From CAZQSL01 sp964595945 (GTDB lineage Bacteria; UBP15; UBA6099; JAJRTR01), in the NCBI GenBank assembly GCA_964595945.1, contig CAZQSL010000007.1, positions 1 to 53,518 on the forward strand: a stretch of DNA of 53,518 nt. Direction: 5' to 3'. The notes beneath the pieces were generated by a model. It had not been told where the DNA came from, ran no database searches, and saw only the letters and a list, made by a program, of their open reading frames with translations. Of this stretch, positions 25,555-34,217 are shown piece by piece. The position numbers and the translations under genes were made by a program. The stretch's first letter is position 1. The number at the start of each line of letters is the position of its first letter.

Positions 25555-27812
25555 ATCCTGATATCAACGGTCTTGATGCCGTCCGTGCGTTCGGGCTGGA
25601 CTTCCCGTGTTTTGGCGGAGATGCGTTTGCGCACTTTGACTGTGACCATGTTTTTTTCGTAAGAGGTGTTTTCAGAGAGTCCGGCGGTGAGTGAGGCGAG
25701 ATTTTTTTCGACGACGCGTTTGCGTTGCGAGTCGGTGACTTCGATGTCGCATTTGATCGATTTGTCGCGGAAGGTGTTGAAGGTGATGCCAGTGAGGCCG
25801 AGGTATTCGGTGTCGAGGATCAGTACGACGCGGGCGTCGTAGGGGTCGAGCTGTTTGCGTGAGTTAGACCTGTTGTCGGGGTCGTCATTACGGTAGACGC
25901 GGAGCTGCCCGATATGGGTTTTGTCACCGATCTGGAAGGGGAAGCAGGCATATATCCCGTCGCCTGCGCCGCCGCCTTGCCATCCTCCGTTGCAGCGGAT
26001 CGAGTTGGCGGCTTCGGCGGCTTTCATGTAAGTGGCTACGCTGTATGACTGATCGGTGGCGGTCTGTACTGGAGTGGCGAATGATTTGACGATGTTGATC
26101 GAGTCGGAAGCGGTCTGGCCGGCGCGGGTGTTGATCGTGAGGAGCTCTTTGGCGAATTCGGGTGAGCGTGCGATATCGGCGGCCTGGGCCAGGAGTTTTT
26201 CGGCGGGAGGAGCCGTGGGAGCCGGGGTGGCTGCGTGTTCGGCCGTTGCGGGGAGTTGCGTGGGACTGGAGCTGGTTGCGGATTGCTGTGCTGCCAATGG
26301 CGCGGCTGGGGGTTCGCCGGCGACAGTGGCGATGAATTCCTTGGCCGTGGCCATGAAGGTGGCCAGATTGGGATGTGTCTGAGAGTCGATCTCGAAGGCG
26401 GCCAGTGTGGCGAAGGATCGAAGGATGGCGGGAGTGGTGGCTGTGGTTGGTGGCTGTGGAGCGGGCTGTTGTGGTGGTTGGGATGATTGGGTAGTGGGGG
26501 GGGGAGTCTGAGGTTGTGCTGCCGGGCTGGTAGTCTGGGGTGTCTGTCTGGCGATGACTGCTGCGTCGTTGAGTGCCGAAACGAAAAGTCTGACGATGTC
26601 GCCGTCCGGGGCGGGAGCGACTGGGGTGGTGGGGGGTGATGACTGGGAGGTGGTGAGAGTGATCGCGGTTGCGAGTGACCTGAGCCGGGAGGCGACGGCG
26701 GCGGAGTCATTGCCGGGGGGTGATGGCAGGCCGGTGGCGAGTTTGATCACATCGGCGGCGATGTTGTTTATGGAGGCGGCCTGTGATGAGGCCGGACTGT
26801 TTTCGATGAGAGAGCTTGCCTTTGAGACGAGGGCGAGAGCGGTCTGGGGATCGGGGGCAGGGGTGGGCTGCAGAGTGGTTTCGGGCGGGTCGATGAGGTT
26901 TGCGGCGTTGGTGAGGAGAGCTGAGACGACGGCTTTTGTGGCAAGCGGCATATCGGTTTTCAGGTCGAGAGAGACGAATTCGTCGATCAGGGCTTCGGGG
27001 CTTGTGGTGAATGCCGAAATGAGACGCGGGAGGCTGGCGATGACCGATGCGCGGGATGAAGCGTCGGGGATCGTGATTTGGGAAGGGGTGATGGTCGTTG
27101 CCGGTGTTTCACCCGGGGGAGGCAGAGTGGCGGCCTTGAGTGCGGACGAGATTTCGGACTCCCGCTGAGACTGCCCGGGAGGCGGGGCGGGTGCGGTGTC
27201 GATGGCATTCTGAGTGGTTTTGATTGCCTGGAGGAGGATTTTTGGGAGTTGCTGTTCGGCGACTGAGGCATCGCGCATTGCGACGACGGCGGCCTTGTCG
27301 GGGATGACGCCGCTTTTGAGGATGGATGCGGCCGTTTCGATGTCGTCGGTGGTAGCTTCCGCGGGCAGGGCGAAAATTATCCTGTCGAAATTTTCGCGGT
27401 TGAGTGTGATGCCCTTGTTGAGGAGGGCAGTGGCGGTTTCCTTTGAGTATGTGGTCTCCGGGATGTCCATTTCATCGAGACGGGCGAGGAGCTCGCCATC
27501 GGTGATGGTGCGCAGGGTGGTCGCGATGTTTCTGTTAGGGGAGGATTCGGAGACCTGAAGGGTGATGCGGCCGTTTGAGTCGAAGCCCTTGACGACGAGA
27601 TCGTATTCGGCGCCGACTTGCAGTGGTGTGTCGGAATTGGCCATGACCGTCTTGCCGTCGACATTGAGTACGGCCATGCCGTTGTGGACATCGACGACTT
27701 TCGCGTGGTAGGTGGCGCCCTGCGTGCCGGACAGATTGGCGACGGTACCGCTGGCGAGGTCTTTCAGGCTGACGGCGATGTTGGGGATATGGATGTCACC
27801 TATGGTAGACAT
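25551..27812 (-). CDS. FliK-like flagellar hook-length control related protein
   Basis: 753 residues from the ATG at 27812 (GAGAGG six bases upstream); the frame is open far into the next gene, but that part is out of family. Order: N-terminal beta domain about 1-90 (SLSGTQGATYHAKVVDVH-like, a GQxVxGxV module), helical part to about 200, long Pro/Ala/Gln/Thr-rich low-complexity stretch about 200-530, and a C-terminal globular domain about 580-753 with 'IYACFPFQIGDKTHIGQLRV' and LDTEYLGLTG, resembling the FliK/secretion-ruler C-domain family. The pairing with an FlhB-like gene supports this. The disordered middle is consistent with a ruler but varies freely. Confidence 0.75.
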   Translation of the reverse strand: MSTIGDIHIPNIAVSLKDLASGTVANLSGTQGATYHAKVVDVHNGMAVLNVDGKTVMANSDTPLQVGAEYDLVVKGFDSNGRITLQVSESSPNRNIATTLRTITDGELLARLDEMDIPETTYSKETATALLNKGITLNRENFDRIIFALPAEATTDDIETAASILKSGVIPDKAAVVAMRDASVAEQQLPKILLQAIKTTQNAIDTAPAPPPGQSQRESEISSALKAATLPPPGETPATTITPSQITIPDASSRASVIASLPRLISAFTTSPEALIDEFVSLDLKTDMPLATKAVVSALLTNAANLIDPPETTLQPTPAPDPQTALALVSKASSLIENSPASSQAASINNIAADVIKLATGLPSPPGNDSAAVASRLRSLATAITLTTSQSSPPTTPVAPAPDGDIVRLFVSALNDAAVIARQTPQTTSPAAQPQTPPPTTQSSQPPQQPAPQPPTTATTPAILRSFATLAAFEIDSQTHPNLATFMATAKEFIATVAGEPPAAPLAAQQSATSSSPTQLPATAEHAATPAPTAPPAEKLLAQAADIARSPEFAKELLTINTRAGQTASDSINIVKSFATPVQTATDQSYSVATYMKAAEAANSIRCNGGWQGGGAGDGIYACFPFQIGDKTHIGQLRVYRNDDPDNRSNSRKQLDPYDARVVLILDTEYLGLTGITFNTFRDKSIKCDIEVTDSQRKRVVEKNLASLTAGLSENTSYEKNMVTVKVRKRISAKTREVQPERTDGIKTVDIRI

Positions 27813-27822
27813 GTCTGGCCTC

Positions 27823-28692
27823 TCAGGAGATGATGATGTCTCTGCTGATTTCACGCTGCCTGGCGACGAAGATATTGAGATTGTCGAGGATGTCGTTTTT
27901 ATAGAGCCGCCCGGCGGAAGCGCGGTACGCGATCTGGGGAGTGTTGCAGTCTTCGCTGAGGTGAGCCAGAGTGATATGGCGCAGAGAGCCGTTGTTGAGT
28001 GCCACGGCGTTTTCGATGATGTCGGCGGCCTGTTCGTTGGAAAGGTGTCCGCGATTGCCCAGGACCCATTTGATGAGAAATGCCGGGCGCGACGAAGCCT
28101 TTTCCATATCGGTATCGTGATTGCTTTCGAGCACGAGAGCCTGCACTCCCGTGAGCATGTGGTCGAGCCCTTGCGGCGCCTCGCCGAGATCGGTGGCATA
28201 GACCATCGAGTGATCGGGCGTGTCGAGGCTACCCTCGTTGATGCGGAATCCGCATGGACGTCCCACATAATCAGTGTTCCACCCGCCGCCGCCGTGTGTG
28301 ACATGGAAAGGCAGTATCCATGTCGCATTGCCGATCTCGAACGGATCGTCGGTGAAATATCTGAGAAGCCCCCGATCGATGAGTTCCTCGAACCTGCGCG
28401 ATCTGTTGAGCAGATCGGCAGTCGCGTCGTCGTGGATATACAGGGGGATGTCATGCTTTCGGCAAAGCGGCAATGTGACGCTGCAGTCAACATGATCGCC
28501 ATGCAGATGTGTCGATACTATCCCGTCAATGCCCTTGATGTCGACGCCCAGAGTCGCGAGCGAATTCGTGATGTACTTCTGCCCCACCCGCGCGGCGTCT
28601 ATCAGGAATCGCGCGCCGCACGTTTCCACATAAGTGCAGTTGCCGCTGCTTCCGCTTGCTATTACACAATATCTGATGGCTGTCAACTCCAT
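27823..28692 (-). CDS. MBL-fold metallohydrolase (WalJ/YycJ-like)
   Basis: 289 residues. Motifs in order: SGSSGNCTYVE near the N-terminus, THLHGDHVD (H-x-H-x-D-H metal site), THGGGG, ATDLGEAP, VLESNHDTDM and TLAHLSEDCNTP. The opening GSSGNCTYVE and the ESNHD motif place it close to YycJ/WalJ, linked to DNA processing and cell-wall coordination in Firmicutes. It is first in a minus-strand unit with the FliK-like gene 10 bases downstream; no direct flagellar role is known for the family. Confidence 0.88.
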   Translation of the reverse strand: MELTAIRYCVIASGSSGNCTYVETCGARFLIDAARVGQKYITNSLATLGVDIKGIDGIVSTHLHGDHVDCSVTLPLCRKHDIPLYIHDDATADLLNRSRRFEELIDRGLLRYFTDDPFEIGNATWILPFHVTHGGGGWNTDYVGRPCGFRINEGSLDTPDHSMVYATDLGEAPQGLDHMLTGVQALVLESNHDTDMEKASSRPAFLIKWVLGNRGHLSNEQAADIIENAVALNNGSLRHITLAHLSEDCNTPQIAYRASAGRLYKNDILDNLNIFVARQREISRDIIIS

Positions 28693-28737
28693 TCTAAAAT
28701 TTTACCATGTACACAGCCGGGTGTGACATAAAACATA

Positions 28738-28765
28738 TTTACACTCAACCGTATTATGTTATAAT
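28738..28765 (+). promoter_or_regulatory. Sigma-70-type promoter of the STAS gene
   Basis: TTTACA, 16-base spacer, TATAAT. The predicted start is near 28772, some 35 bases before the STAS gene at 28806. Confidence 0.65.
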
Positions 28766-28805
28766 AGCATTCCCTGTGAAATAAATAAACGGAGGATCGG
28801 ATCAA

Positions 28806-29108
28806 ATGCCGGAAATAGTGATGAATGAAGGGGAAAACGAGTTTGTGGGAGGAATGGTTTTTCACCGGCGCGTAAAGCAGCTTGTCGAAGATGCGCCAGA
28901 GTCGGAACCAGTCACCATCGACCTCAATAACCTCTATCTTGACTCATCGGTCATAGGCACCCTGCTCGCGATTCACACGACCTGTCACAAATCCGGACGA
29001 AAACTCATATTTACCAATATCTCGAAACAGACTCATAAAATCCTCGAACTCACCGGGCTTGCCGATGTACTTCTCGATGATTCGCCTGACGCAGTATCGA
29101 AGGATTAG
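28806..29108 (+). CDS. Single-domain STAS protein (anti-sigma antagonist type)
   Basis: 100 residues, one STAS domain: VTIDLNNLYLDSSVIGTLLAIH with S47/S48 at the phosphorylatable position, then KLIFTNISKQTHKILELTG, the common helix after the last strand. GGAGG lies nine bases before the ATG. It is an orphan, with no kinase or sigma gene nearby. It could feed the partner switch at 19-20.6 kb or another one elsewhere. Confidence 0.85.
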   Translation: MPEIVMNEGENEFVGGMVFHRRVKQLVEDAPESEPVTIDLNNLYLDSSVIGTLLAIHTTCHKSGRKLIFTNISKQTHKILELTGLADVLLDDSPDAVSKD

Positions 29109-29148
29109 GCCTGTAATACCAAAAAGCTTTCAAAAGAGTAAAATGCGC

Positions 29149-29178
29149 GGAGGAAACTTTTTGCAAAAAGTTTCCTCC
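29149..29178. repeat. 30-bp perfect palindrome (repeat family E, copy 2)
   Basis: Arms GGAGGAAACTTTTT / AAAAAGTTTCCTCC around GC, followed by ACACCTCTTTCAAAAACTC. Same layout as 23445. About 40 bases after the STAS gene, it may act as its terminator. Confidence 0.85.
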
Positions 29179-29592
29179 ACACCTCTTTCAAAAACTCTCA
29201 TCGCTTATAACACTTACCGTTTGTACCGTTTTCATGTTACTTGTATGAACGCAACTTGGTATAAGGTAATATGTGCCGGTTGCTGCGGACAGTTATACTG
29301 AGCATCAATCGTAAATCACTCACGGAGCCCTCCCCCTTTTTTTGAAAGTGAGGGATATGGACCTCTATCAAAACACTGCCATATAAAGGCAATTACACAA
29401 TTCCAAAAACACCGGCGCTTGAAAAGCACCGCACATATTGGTAAATTGGGATAGAAGATCATATACACCCCTAAATTCTATTGCAGAATTCGGGATATTA
29501 CATCGATCCCTTGATGAAGTTTTGACAGATCGAGCACAATCCCGATCAGATGATAATAGCGAAGACCTCGCGAAGGGCACACTCGCGCGTCA
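29179..29592. other. Intergenic with repeats, no gene
   Basis: Convergent spacer between the STAS and methyltransferase genes. It holds the imperfect hairpin at 29328-29354 and one copy of the dispersed 25-bp palindrome at 29468-29494. Otherwise A/T-rich with no supported gene. Confidence 0.6.
29468..29494. repeat. Dispersed 25-bp palindromic repeat, copy 3
   Basis: CCCCTAAATTCTATTGC then AGAATTCGGG, in the convergent spacer before the methyltransferase gene. Confidence 0.75.
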
Positions 29593-30147
29593 CTATCTGA
29601 CAAGCAGCGCGGCATGGCAGATGGCCACGCGGGGGCGCCCCTGCTCGCAGAGGCCCGCCGCGAGCGCAAGCCCGACTTCTTTCTCGAAATCCGTCTTCGT
29701 GACATGTCCTTTCGGCTCGCAGAAAAGCAGTAATCCTCCATCTTTCAGGAGAGTATGGACTTCGCGGAAAAACGCGGCCTGATCCGGAGTTTCGTGCACC
29801 ATCATCATAGCGTTGATAAAGTCAAATCTTCCGGCGCTGCCGATCGAGTCTTTAGCGCATTTGTGGAAATGCAGAATTCCCTCCGGCACTGCGGCGGCTC
29901 GCGCCCGTGCCGACACGATGTCGAGCATTTCCTGCTGGAGGTCCGCGGCCACGACTTTACCGCCCGGGCCGACCATCCGGACAAATGCGAGAGAGGCAAA
30001 CCCGCCGCCGCAACCGATGTCCATGACATGCATACCGGGTTTGATATATGGGCCGAATACCTTTTCGGGCGGGTGGATAAGCGGCCTGATCAAATTGTCG
30101 ATTGCCTTGAGATGTTTCGTCGAGCAGACGTCATTTCGTGAGCGCAT
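29593..30147 (-). CDS. Class I SAM-dependent methyltransferase
   Basis: 184 residues. Motif I VMDIGCGGGF at 41-50, an acidic residue after the second strand (VVAADLQQEML), FDFINAMMMVHE as motif II/post-II, and LLKDGGLLLFCEPKGHV. An N-terminal Asn/Lys-rich leader and 'LIRPLIHPPEKVFGPYI' are similar to small UbiE-like methyltransferases. GGAGGAGC precedes the ATG. The substrate is unknown. It lies downstream of the MATE gene, with a 185-base repeat-bearing gap between. Confidence 0.88.
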   Translation of the reverse strand: MRSRNDVCSTKHLKAIDNLIRPLIHPPEKVFGPYIKPGMHVMDIGCGGGFASLAFVRMVGPGGKVVAADLQQEMLDIVSARARAAAVPEGILHFHKCAKDSIGSAGRFDFINAMMMVHETPDQAAFFREVHTLLKDGGLLLFCEPKGHVTKTDFEKEVGLALAAGLCEQGRPRVAICHAALLVR

Positions 30148-30200
30148 GTGCTCCTCCTCCGATATTTTTGATATGTTGCCTGAAAACTAAGGGCTTGTCA

Positions 30201-30341
30201 CAAAATAACCTTAGCATCTTGCTTGTCTTTATTTTCCGTCTTCTGTGTTGCCTGCTCAGTTACATACCTTTAGGTATGCTCCTTCGCAAGCGCCTTGATT
30301 ACGGCCAAAAATCCGGCGCAATCTTGCTATGTTTATTTTCT
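30201..30341. repeat. Imperfect inverted-repeat element (MITE-like), overlaps MATE stop
   Basis: Ends CAAAATAACCTTAGCATC and, read inverted, AAAATAAACATAGCA share a core AAAATAA-x-C-x-TAGCA. The middle holds a perfect hairpin CATACC-TTTA-GGTATG (30263-30278). The right end supplies the stop codon and last codons of the MATE gene. No transposase inside. Confidence 0.45.
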
Positions 30342-31667
30342 TCCAAATCCTAACGCGAAGTAAACAGTCAGTGCAATGGAGAGCAGATCGGCGACAGCCT
30401 GAGAATAGATGACCCCGTATAGTGAATAGAAGTGCGGAAGCACGAGGATGGCCGGGATGAAGAAAATCCCCTGGCGGCTCATGGTGAGGAGCCCCCCGTC
30501 GCGAGCCCGCCCGATCGAGAGGAATAGAGTGCCATAGGTGATCTGAAAGCCGAAACCCGCGAAAACGGCGGCAGATGCTCTCAGCGCAAGAGCCCCGATC
30601 TTCACGACTTCCGCGTCACCCTGCGTAAATATGGATACTATCTGGGCTGCAAGGAAAAACATGATAACGGCTGAAGCAGCGCAGAAAAGCGTCGTCCAGA
30701 CAAGGGTGGTCCTGATGGCTTCCGAGAGCCGTCCGTAGTTGCCAGCCCCGAAGCTGAATCCCGCTACTGGCTGAAACCCGCGAATGAATCCAAAGACGAC
30801 AAATGTCCCTATCGCAAGCACTCTTGTCACGATCCCCATAGCCGCGACCGCTGCGTCGCCATAGTGGCTGGCCGAAGTGTTGGTGAGTCCGATTGCGACG
30901 CTTGTTAGCAGTTGAAATACAAACGTCGGTATGCCGATCCGGAGTATCTCGGCGATAATCCTGCCGTCAGCCGACGCATGCCTGATGGAAATCCTCACGA
31001 CGCCCTTGCCGGCTGCTATCCACCACAGGTATAGCATCGCCGTGACCGACTGCGCGGCGACAGTGGCGAATGCCGCGCCCCGTATCCCCATGCCGAGACC
31101 ATAGATGAACAGCGGGGCGAATACACAGTTGAGCGCCGCGCCGAGCACCATCGCCGTCATGGTCATCCTTGCGGAGCCCTCACCGGTCGCTATGTTGTTC
31201 ATAACCACATAAAATATCGTCAGGATCGCCCCTGGCAGATAGACAGTCGCGAACTGTCTGGCATAGGGAAGTATCGTGTCCGTAGCTCCGAGAAATATCA
31301 GTATCCTGTCGATGAAACACAGCGAAATCACTATGAGTGCCGCCCCGGAAGCAAGACTGGCAAAAACGGCGGTCGAAGCGGTCCTGGACGCAAGGTCCCT
31401 GTCGCCTGCGCCGAGCAGCCGCGATATGTATGACGCAGCGCCATTGCCGAACATCAGACCGATGCCTACGATCATCTGCGAGATCGGAAAGGATATCGCC
31501 ACAGCGCCCATCTGGCTCGTTCCGAGCTTTCCCACGAAATAGGCGTCGATCACGTTGTAGAGCCCGTTGATCAGAAATCCGATCATTGTCGGCAAACCCA
31601 TTTTCAGCAGCAGAGAAGGTATTTTCTCCTCATTCATCATGCGCAATTTCTGTTCGGCTGTATTCAT
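30333..31667 (-). CDS. MATE family efflux transporter
   Basis: 444 residues from the ATG at 31667 (GGAGG eight bases upstream); an ATG five codons earlier lacks that spacing. About twelve membrane segments with the MATE internal repeat: 'MGLPTMIGFLINGLYNVIDA' with YFVGKLGTSQMGAVAISFPI in the first half, and FVFQLLTSVAIGLTNTSA in the second. The family exports drugs or other organic cations using proton or sodium gradients. The MarR gene precedes it by 54 bases, and a perfect palindrome in that gap is a likely operator. Confidence 0.93.
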   Translation of the reverse strand: MNTAEQKLRMMNEEKIPSLLLKMGLPTMIGFLINGLYNVIDAYFVGKLGTSQMGAVAISFPISQMIVGIGLMFGNGAASYISRLLGAGDRDLASRTASTAVFASLASGAALIVISLCFIDRILIFLGATDTILPYARQFATVYLPGAILTIFYVVMNNIATGEGSARMTMTAMVLGAALNCVFAPLFIYGLGMGIRGAAFATVAAQSVTAMLYLWWIAAGKGVVRISIRHASADGRIIAEILRIGIPTFVFQLLTSVAIGLTNTSASHYGDAAVAAMGIVTRVLAIGTFVVFGFIRGFQPVAGFSFGAGNYGRLSEAIRTTLVWTTLFCAASAVIMFFLAAQIVSIFTQGDAEVVKIGALALRASAAVFAGFGFQITYGTLFLSIGRARDGGLLTMSRQGIFFIPAILVLPHFYSLYGVIYSQAVADLLSIALTVYFALGFGRK

Positions 31668-31689
31668 GTCCCGTACCTCCATAACAAGT

Positions 31690-31704
31690 GTTTAGCAGCT
31701 AAAC
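31690..31704. promoter_or_regulatory. Palindromic operator between marR and the MATE gene
   Basis: GTTTAGCAGCTAAAC: perfect 7-bp arms around one base. A 12/15 match (ATATAGCACCTAAAC, 32205-32219) lies inside the MarR promoter. Likely the MarR binding site. Confidence 0.6.
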
Positions 31705-31721
31705 TCTGATGGCAAAAAAAA

Positions 31722-32195
31722 TCAGATGTTTTTGAGCGTTTCATCGATTCGTTTTTCAATTTCTTCGAGGAAAGCGTCGAGAAAGGCGATATTTTCGGGA
31801 GTGGCGTTCGCGAGGGCATCGTTCACCATACGGTCGAACATACGGTGTTCGTTTTCGTGATTGGCATGGGCGATCTCTCCAGCAGGGGTCAGCCGCAGGG
31901 AGAGTCTGGACATATTGTGCTCGTCGGTATCTTTGACAATCATGCCCTTATTCAGCAGTCTGGCGATCATCTGGGACACGGCGCCTTTCGTGACGCCGAG
32001 CTTTTCGGCGAGGCCGGTCACGTGGATGCCGTCATTTTCCCTAATTGCCTTTATCATGTGTATTTCGGCGAAATGGAGTTCGTGATCTGTCCCGTAGCGG
32101 CGCACTTTCCTGTCCGCTTCATGCAGAGAGACCATGACGCGCAGCAGCATATAGCTGATGCGGCGTTCCCCATGATTACACATCATCATTTTCAT
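31722..32195 (-). CDS. MarR-family transcriptional regulator
   Basis: 157 residues from the ATG at 32195; a GTG at 32213 opens the same frame but lies upstream of the predicted transcription start, and ATGs at codons 3-5 or 16 are alternatives. Winged helix visible: 'VTGLAEKLGVTKGAVSQMIA' followed by LLNKGMIVKDTDEHNMSRLSLRLTPAG (wing). C-terminal helix for dimerisation. The family represses exporters and is released by small molecules. Two related palindromes, one before the MATE gene and one in its own promoter, suggest control of both. Confidence 0.9.
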   Translation of the reverse strand: MKMMMCNHGERRISYMLLRVMVSLHEADRKVRRYGTDHELHFAEIHMIKAIRENDGIHVTGLAEKLGVTKGAVSQMIARLLNKGMIVKDTDEHNMSRLSLRLTPAGEIAHANHENEHRMFDRMVNDALANATPENIAFLDAFLEEIEKRIDETLKNI

Positions 32196-32201
32196 GCCAA
32201 T

Positions 32202-32229
32202 AGTATATAGCACCTAAACACTTTTTCAA
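32202..32229 (-). promoter_or_regulatory. Sigma-70-type promoter of marR with overlapping operator
   Basis: Minus strand TTGAAA, 16-base spacer, TATACT. The operator-like GTTTAGGTGCTATAT lies between the two boxes. The start site should be near 32195, the first base of the ATG, so the mRNA may be leaderless. Confidence 0.6.
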
Positions 32230-32247
32230 GCACTCAAAAAAAAACAC

Positions 32248-32289
32248 TTGCAAAATTCGCTAAGATTATTATAATTAGCATTGGCTAAT
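32248..32289 (+). promoter_or_regulatory. Promoter and operator-like repeat of the ABC transporter operon
   Basis: TTGCAA, 16-base spacer, TATAAT (32270-32275). The inverted repeat ATTAGC-ATTG-GCTAAT (32274-32289) overlaps the -10 end and start site. Its TTAGC/GCTAA arms match those of the MATE operator but with a wider spacer, so it could be read by the divergent MarR protein or by another regulator. Confidence 0.55.
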
Positions 32290-32354
32290 ATCGTAGCGGA
32301 GGCAGCTATCGCAATCCCCGGATGCCGGATGACTGATGTGAAATGAGGAAGTGC

Positions 32355-34217
32355 ATGGATAATGAAAAAGTAGTGGGCAGAAAACCCAAAAGCGGGATGG
32401 CAAGGCTCCTTGAGCTTGCGGCAGTCAAAAAGCCTTATATCGTCGCGTCGGCAGTGTTGTCGGCGCTTGCGTCCATAGTATCGTTCACGCCATTTATCGC
32501 CATGTACTACATAATCAGGGAAATTATCGGAGTATACCCTGATTTTGCCCGTCTCGATGTCGGCAAGACGGTCATGTACGGGTGGGTGGCCTTTGGAGGG
32601 GTGCTTGCGAATATCATTCTGTATTTCGGCGCGTTGATGTTTTCGCATCTGGCAGCCTTCGGCACCCTGTACGAGCTCAAGGTGGATTTTGCGGCACACA
32701 TTGCCGGATTGCCACTCGGTTTTCACTACCGGTACGGCAGTGGCAGGCTGCGCAAGATCATCGATGAAAACATTGAAAAGATTGAGGGCTTCATCGCTCA
32801 TCAGTTTCCTGATCTGGTCGCTACAATCGTAGCGCCTGTAGTGATGGTGGGCATACTGCTCGCGTTCGACTGGCGGTTCGGTCTCGCATCGCTCGCGGGT
32901 ATTGCGATTGCATTTGTCATCGAATTCAAAGCCTATGGCAACGAGGGCGCCAAGTCGATGATGGACAAGTATCAGACTGCTCTCGAAGACATGAACAATG
33001 CTACGGTCGAGTACATACGCGGTATTTCCGTGGTGAAGGCATTCCGGCAGACGGTTTATTCCTTTCGCAGGCTGCATGCGACTATCAGGAAGTATACGGA
33101 GTATGTAATACCATACACGTTGGGGTGGAAGAACTATATGTCAGGTTTTCTGACAGTCATCAACGACATATACCTTGTCCTGATACCGGTCGGTATATGG
33201 GTCGGTCTGCATACGGAGGACTATGCGGGATTTGCGATGACATTCATATTCTATCTGCTGTTTGTCCCGTCGATATCGTCGGTGATGATGAAGATCATGT
33301 ATGTGACGAGCGCTTCGATGCAGATTTCCGGCGGTGTGGAGAGGATGGATGAAGTGCTGGCGATGGAAAAGCTGCCAGTATCCGAGTTGCATGAGACCTG
33401 TGACGGATATGATGTGGAATTTCGCGATGTATCTTTTTCTTATGATGAGGACAGTGAGGCGGTGGCATTGCGCGGTGTGACATTCCGTGCGGCGCAGGGG
33501 GAAGTGACGGCAATCGTCGGGCCGTCAGGTAGCGGCAAAAGCACTATCGCTCACCTGATTCCGAGATTTTACGATGTGACGCGGGGCGGTATTTTCATCG
33601 GGGGGGTGGATATTCGCAATATGGAGATGTCATATCTGATGGATAATGTCAGCTTTGTGTTTCAGGATGTATTTCTGTTCAAGCAGACCATTTTCGAGAA
33701 CATACGCATCGGCAACAGTGACGCTACGGACGCAGAGGTGATCGCGGCGGCGAAAGCCGCGCAATGTCACGAGTTTGTCAGCCGGCTGCCGTACGGTTAT
33801 GACACCGTGATAGGCACGCGAGGGGTGCACCTTTCAGGTGGTGAAAAGCAGAGGATCGCCATAGCGAGGGCGATAGTCAAGGATGCGCCGGTGATCGTCC
33901 TCGACGAGGCTACCGCTTTTGCAGACCCTGAGAACGAGCATCTGATACAGAAAGCGTTTGAAAGGCTGATCCGCAACAAAACGGTTATCATCATTGCTCA
34001 CCGTCTGTCTACTGTCAGGAGCGCGGCGAATATTGTAGTCATGGACAGGGGGACTGTGGTGGAACAGGGGCGACATGGGCAGCTTGTCGCGGCAGGCGGC
34101 AGATACAGCGCCATGTGGGATATGTATACAAGAGCGCTGGACTGGCGAATGGGCTCCGGGAGGGGGGTGATGTACGATGGCGGCAAGGATATGCACGGAA
34201 TTTGCGACGCCGGCTGA
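32355..34217 (+). CDS. ABC half-transporter (permease-ATPase fusion), YbtP/IrtA-like
   Basis: 620 residues from the ATG at 32355, which has GAGGA six bases upstream; an ATG four codons earlier would bury that site. Six membrane segments in about 20-320, then the nucleotide-binding domain: Walker A GPSGSGKST, signature LSGGEKQRIAIARA, Walker B with catalytic Glu VIVLDEATAFADPEN, and H-loop AHRLST. The D-loop reads TAFADPE rather than TSALD, a feature I associate with siderophore-importing half-transporters of the YbtPQ/IrtAB type. Partner at 34705. With a TonB receptor gene downstream, import of a metal complex is plausible, but export cannot be excluded. Confidence 0.88.
   Translation: MDNEKVVGRKPKSGMARLLELAAVKKPYIVASAVLSALASIVSFTPFIAMYYIIREIIGVYPDFARLDVGKTVMYGWVAFGGVLANIILYFGALMFSHLAAFGTLYELKVDFAAHIAGLPLGFHYRYGSGRLRKIIDENIEKIEGFIAHQFPDLVATIVAPVVMVGILLAFDWRFGLASLAGIAIAFVIEFKAYGNEGAKSMMDKYQTALEDMNNATVEYIRGISVVKAFRQTVYSFRRLHATIRKYTEYVIPYTLGWKNYMSGFLTVINDIYLVLIPVGIWVGLHTEDYAGFAMTFIFYLLFVPSISSVMMKIMYVTSASMQISGGVERMDEVLAMEKLPVSELHETCDGYDVEFRDVSFSYDEDSEAVALRGVTFRAAQGEVTAIVGPSGSGKSTIAHLIPRFYDVTRGGIFIGGVDIRNMEMSYLMDNVSFVFQDVFLFKQTIFENIRIGNSDATDAEVIAAAKAAQCHEFVSRLPYGYDTVIGTRGVHLSGGEKQRIAIARAIVKDAPVIVLDEATAFADPENEHLIQKAFERLIRNKTVIIIAHRLSTVRSAANIVVMDRGTVVEQGRHGQLVAAGGRYSAMWDMYTRALDWRMGSGRGVMYDGGKDMHGICDAG

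Noticed and set aside
26036..26710. 224-codon Pro/Ser-rich minus-strand frame
   Set aside because: Frame-shifted reading of the low-complexity middle of the FliK-like gene.
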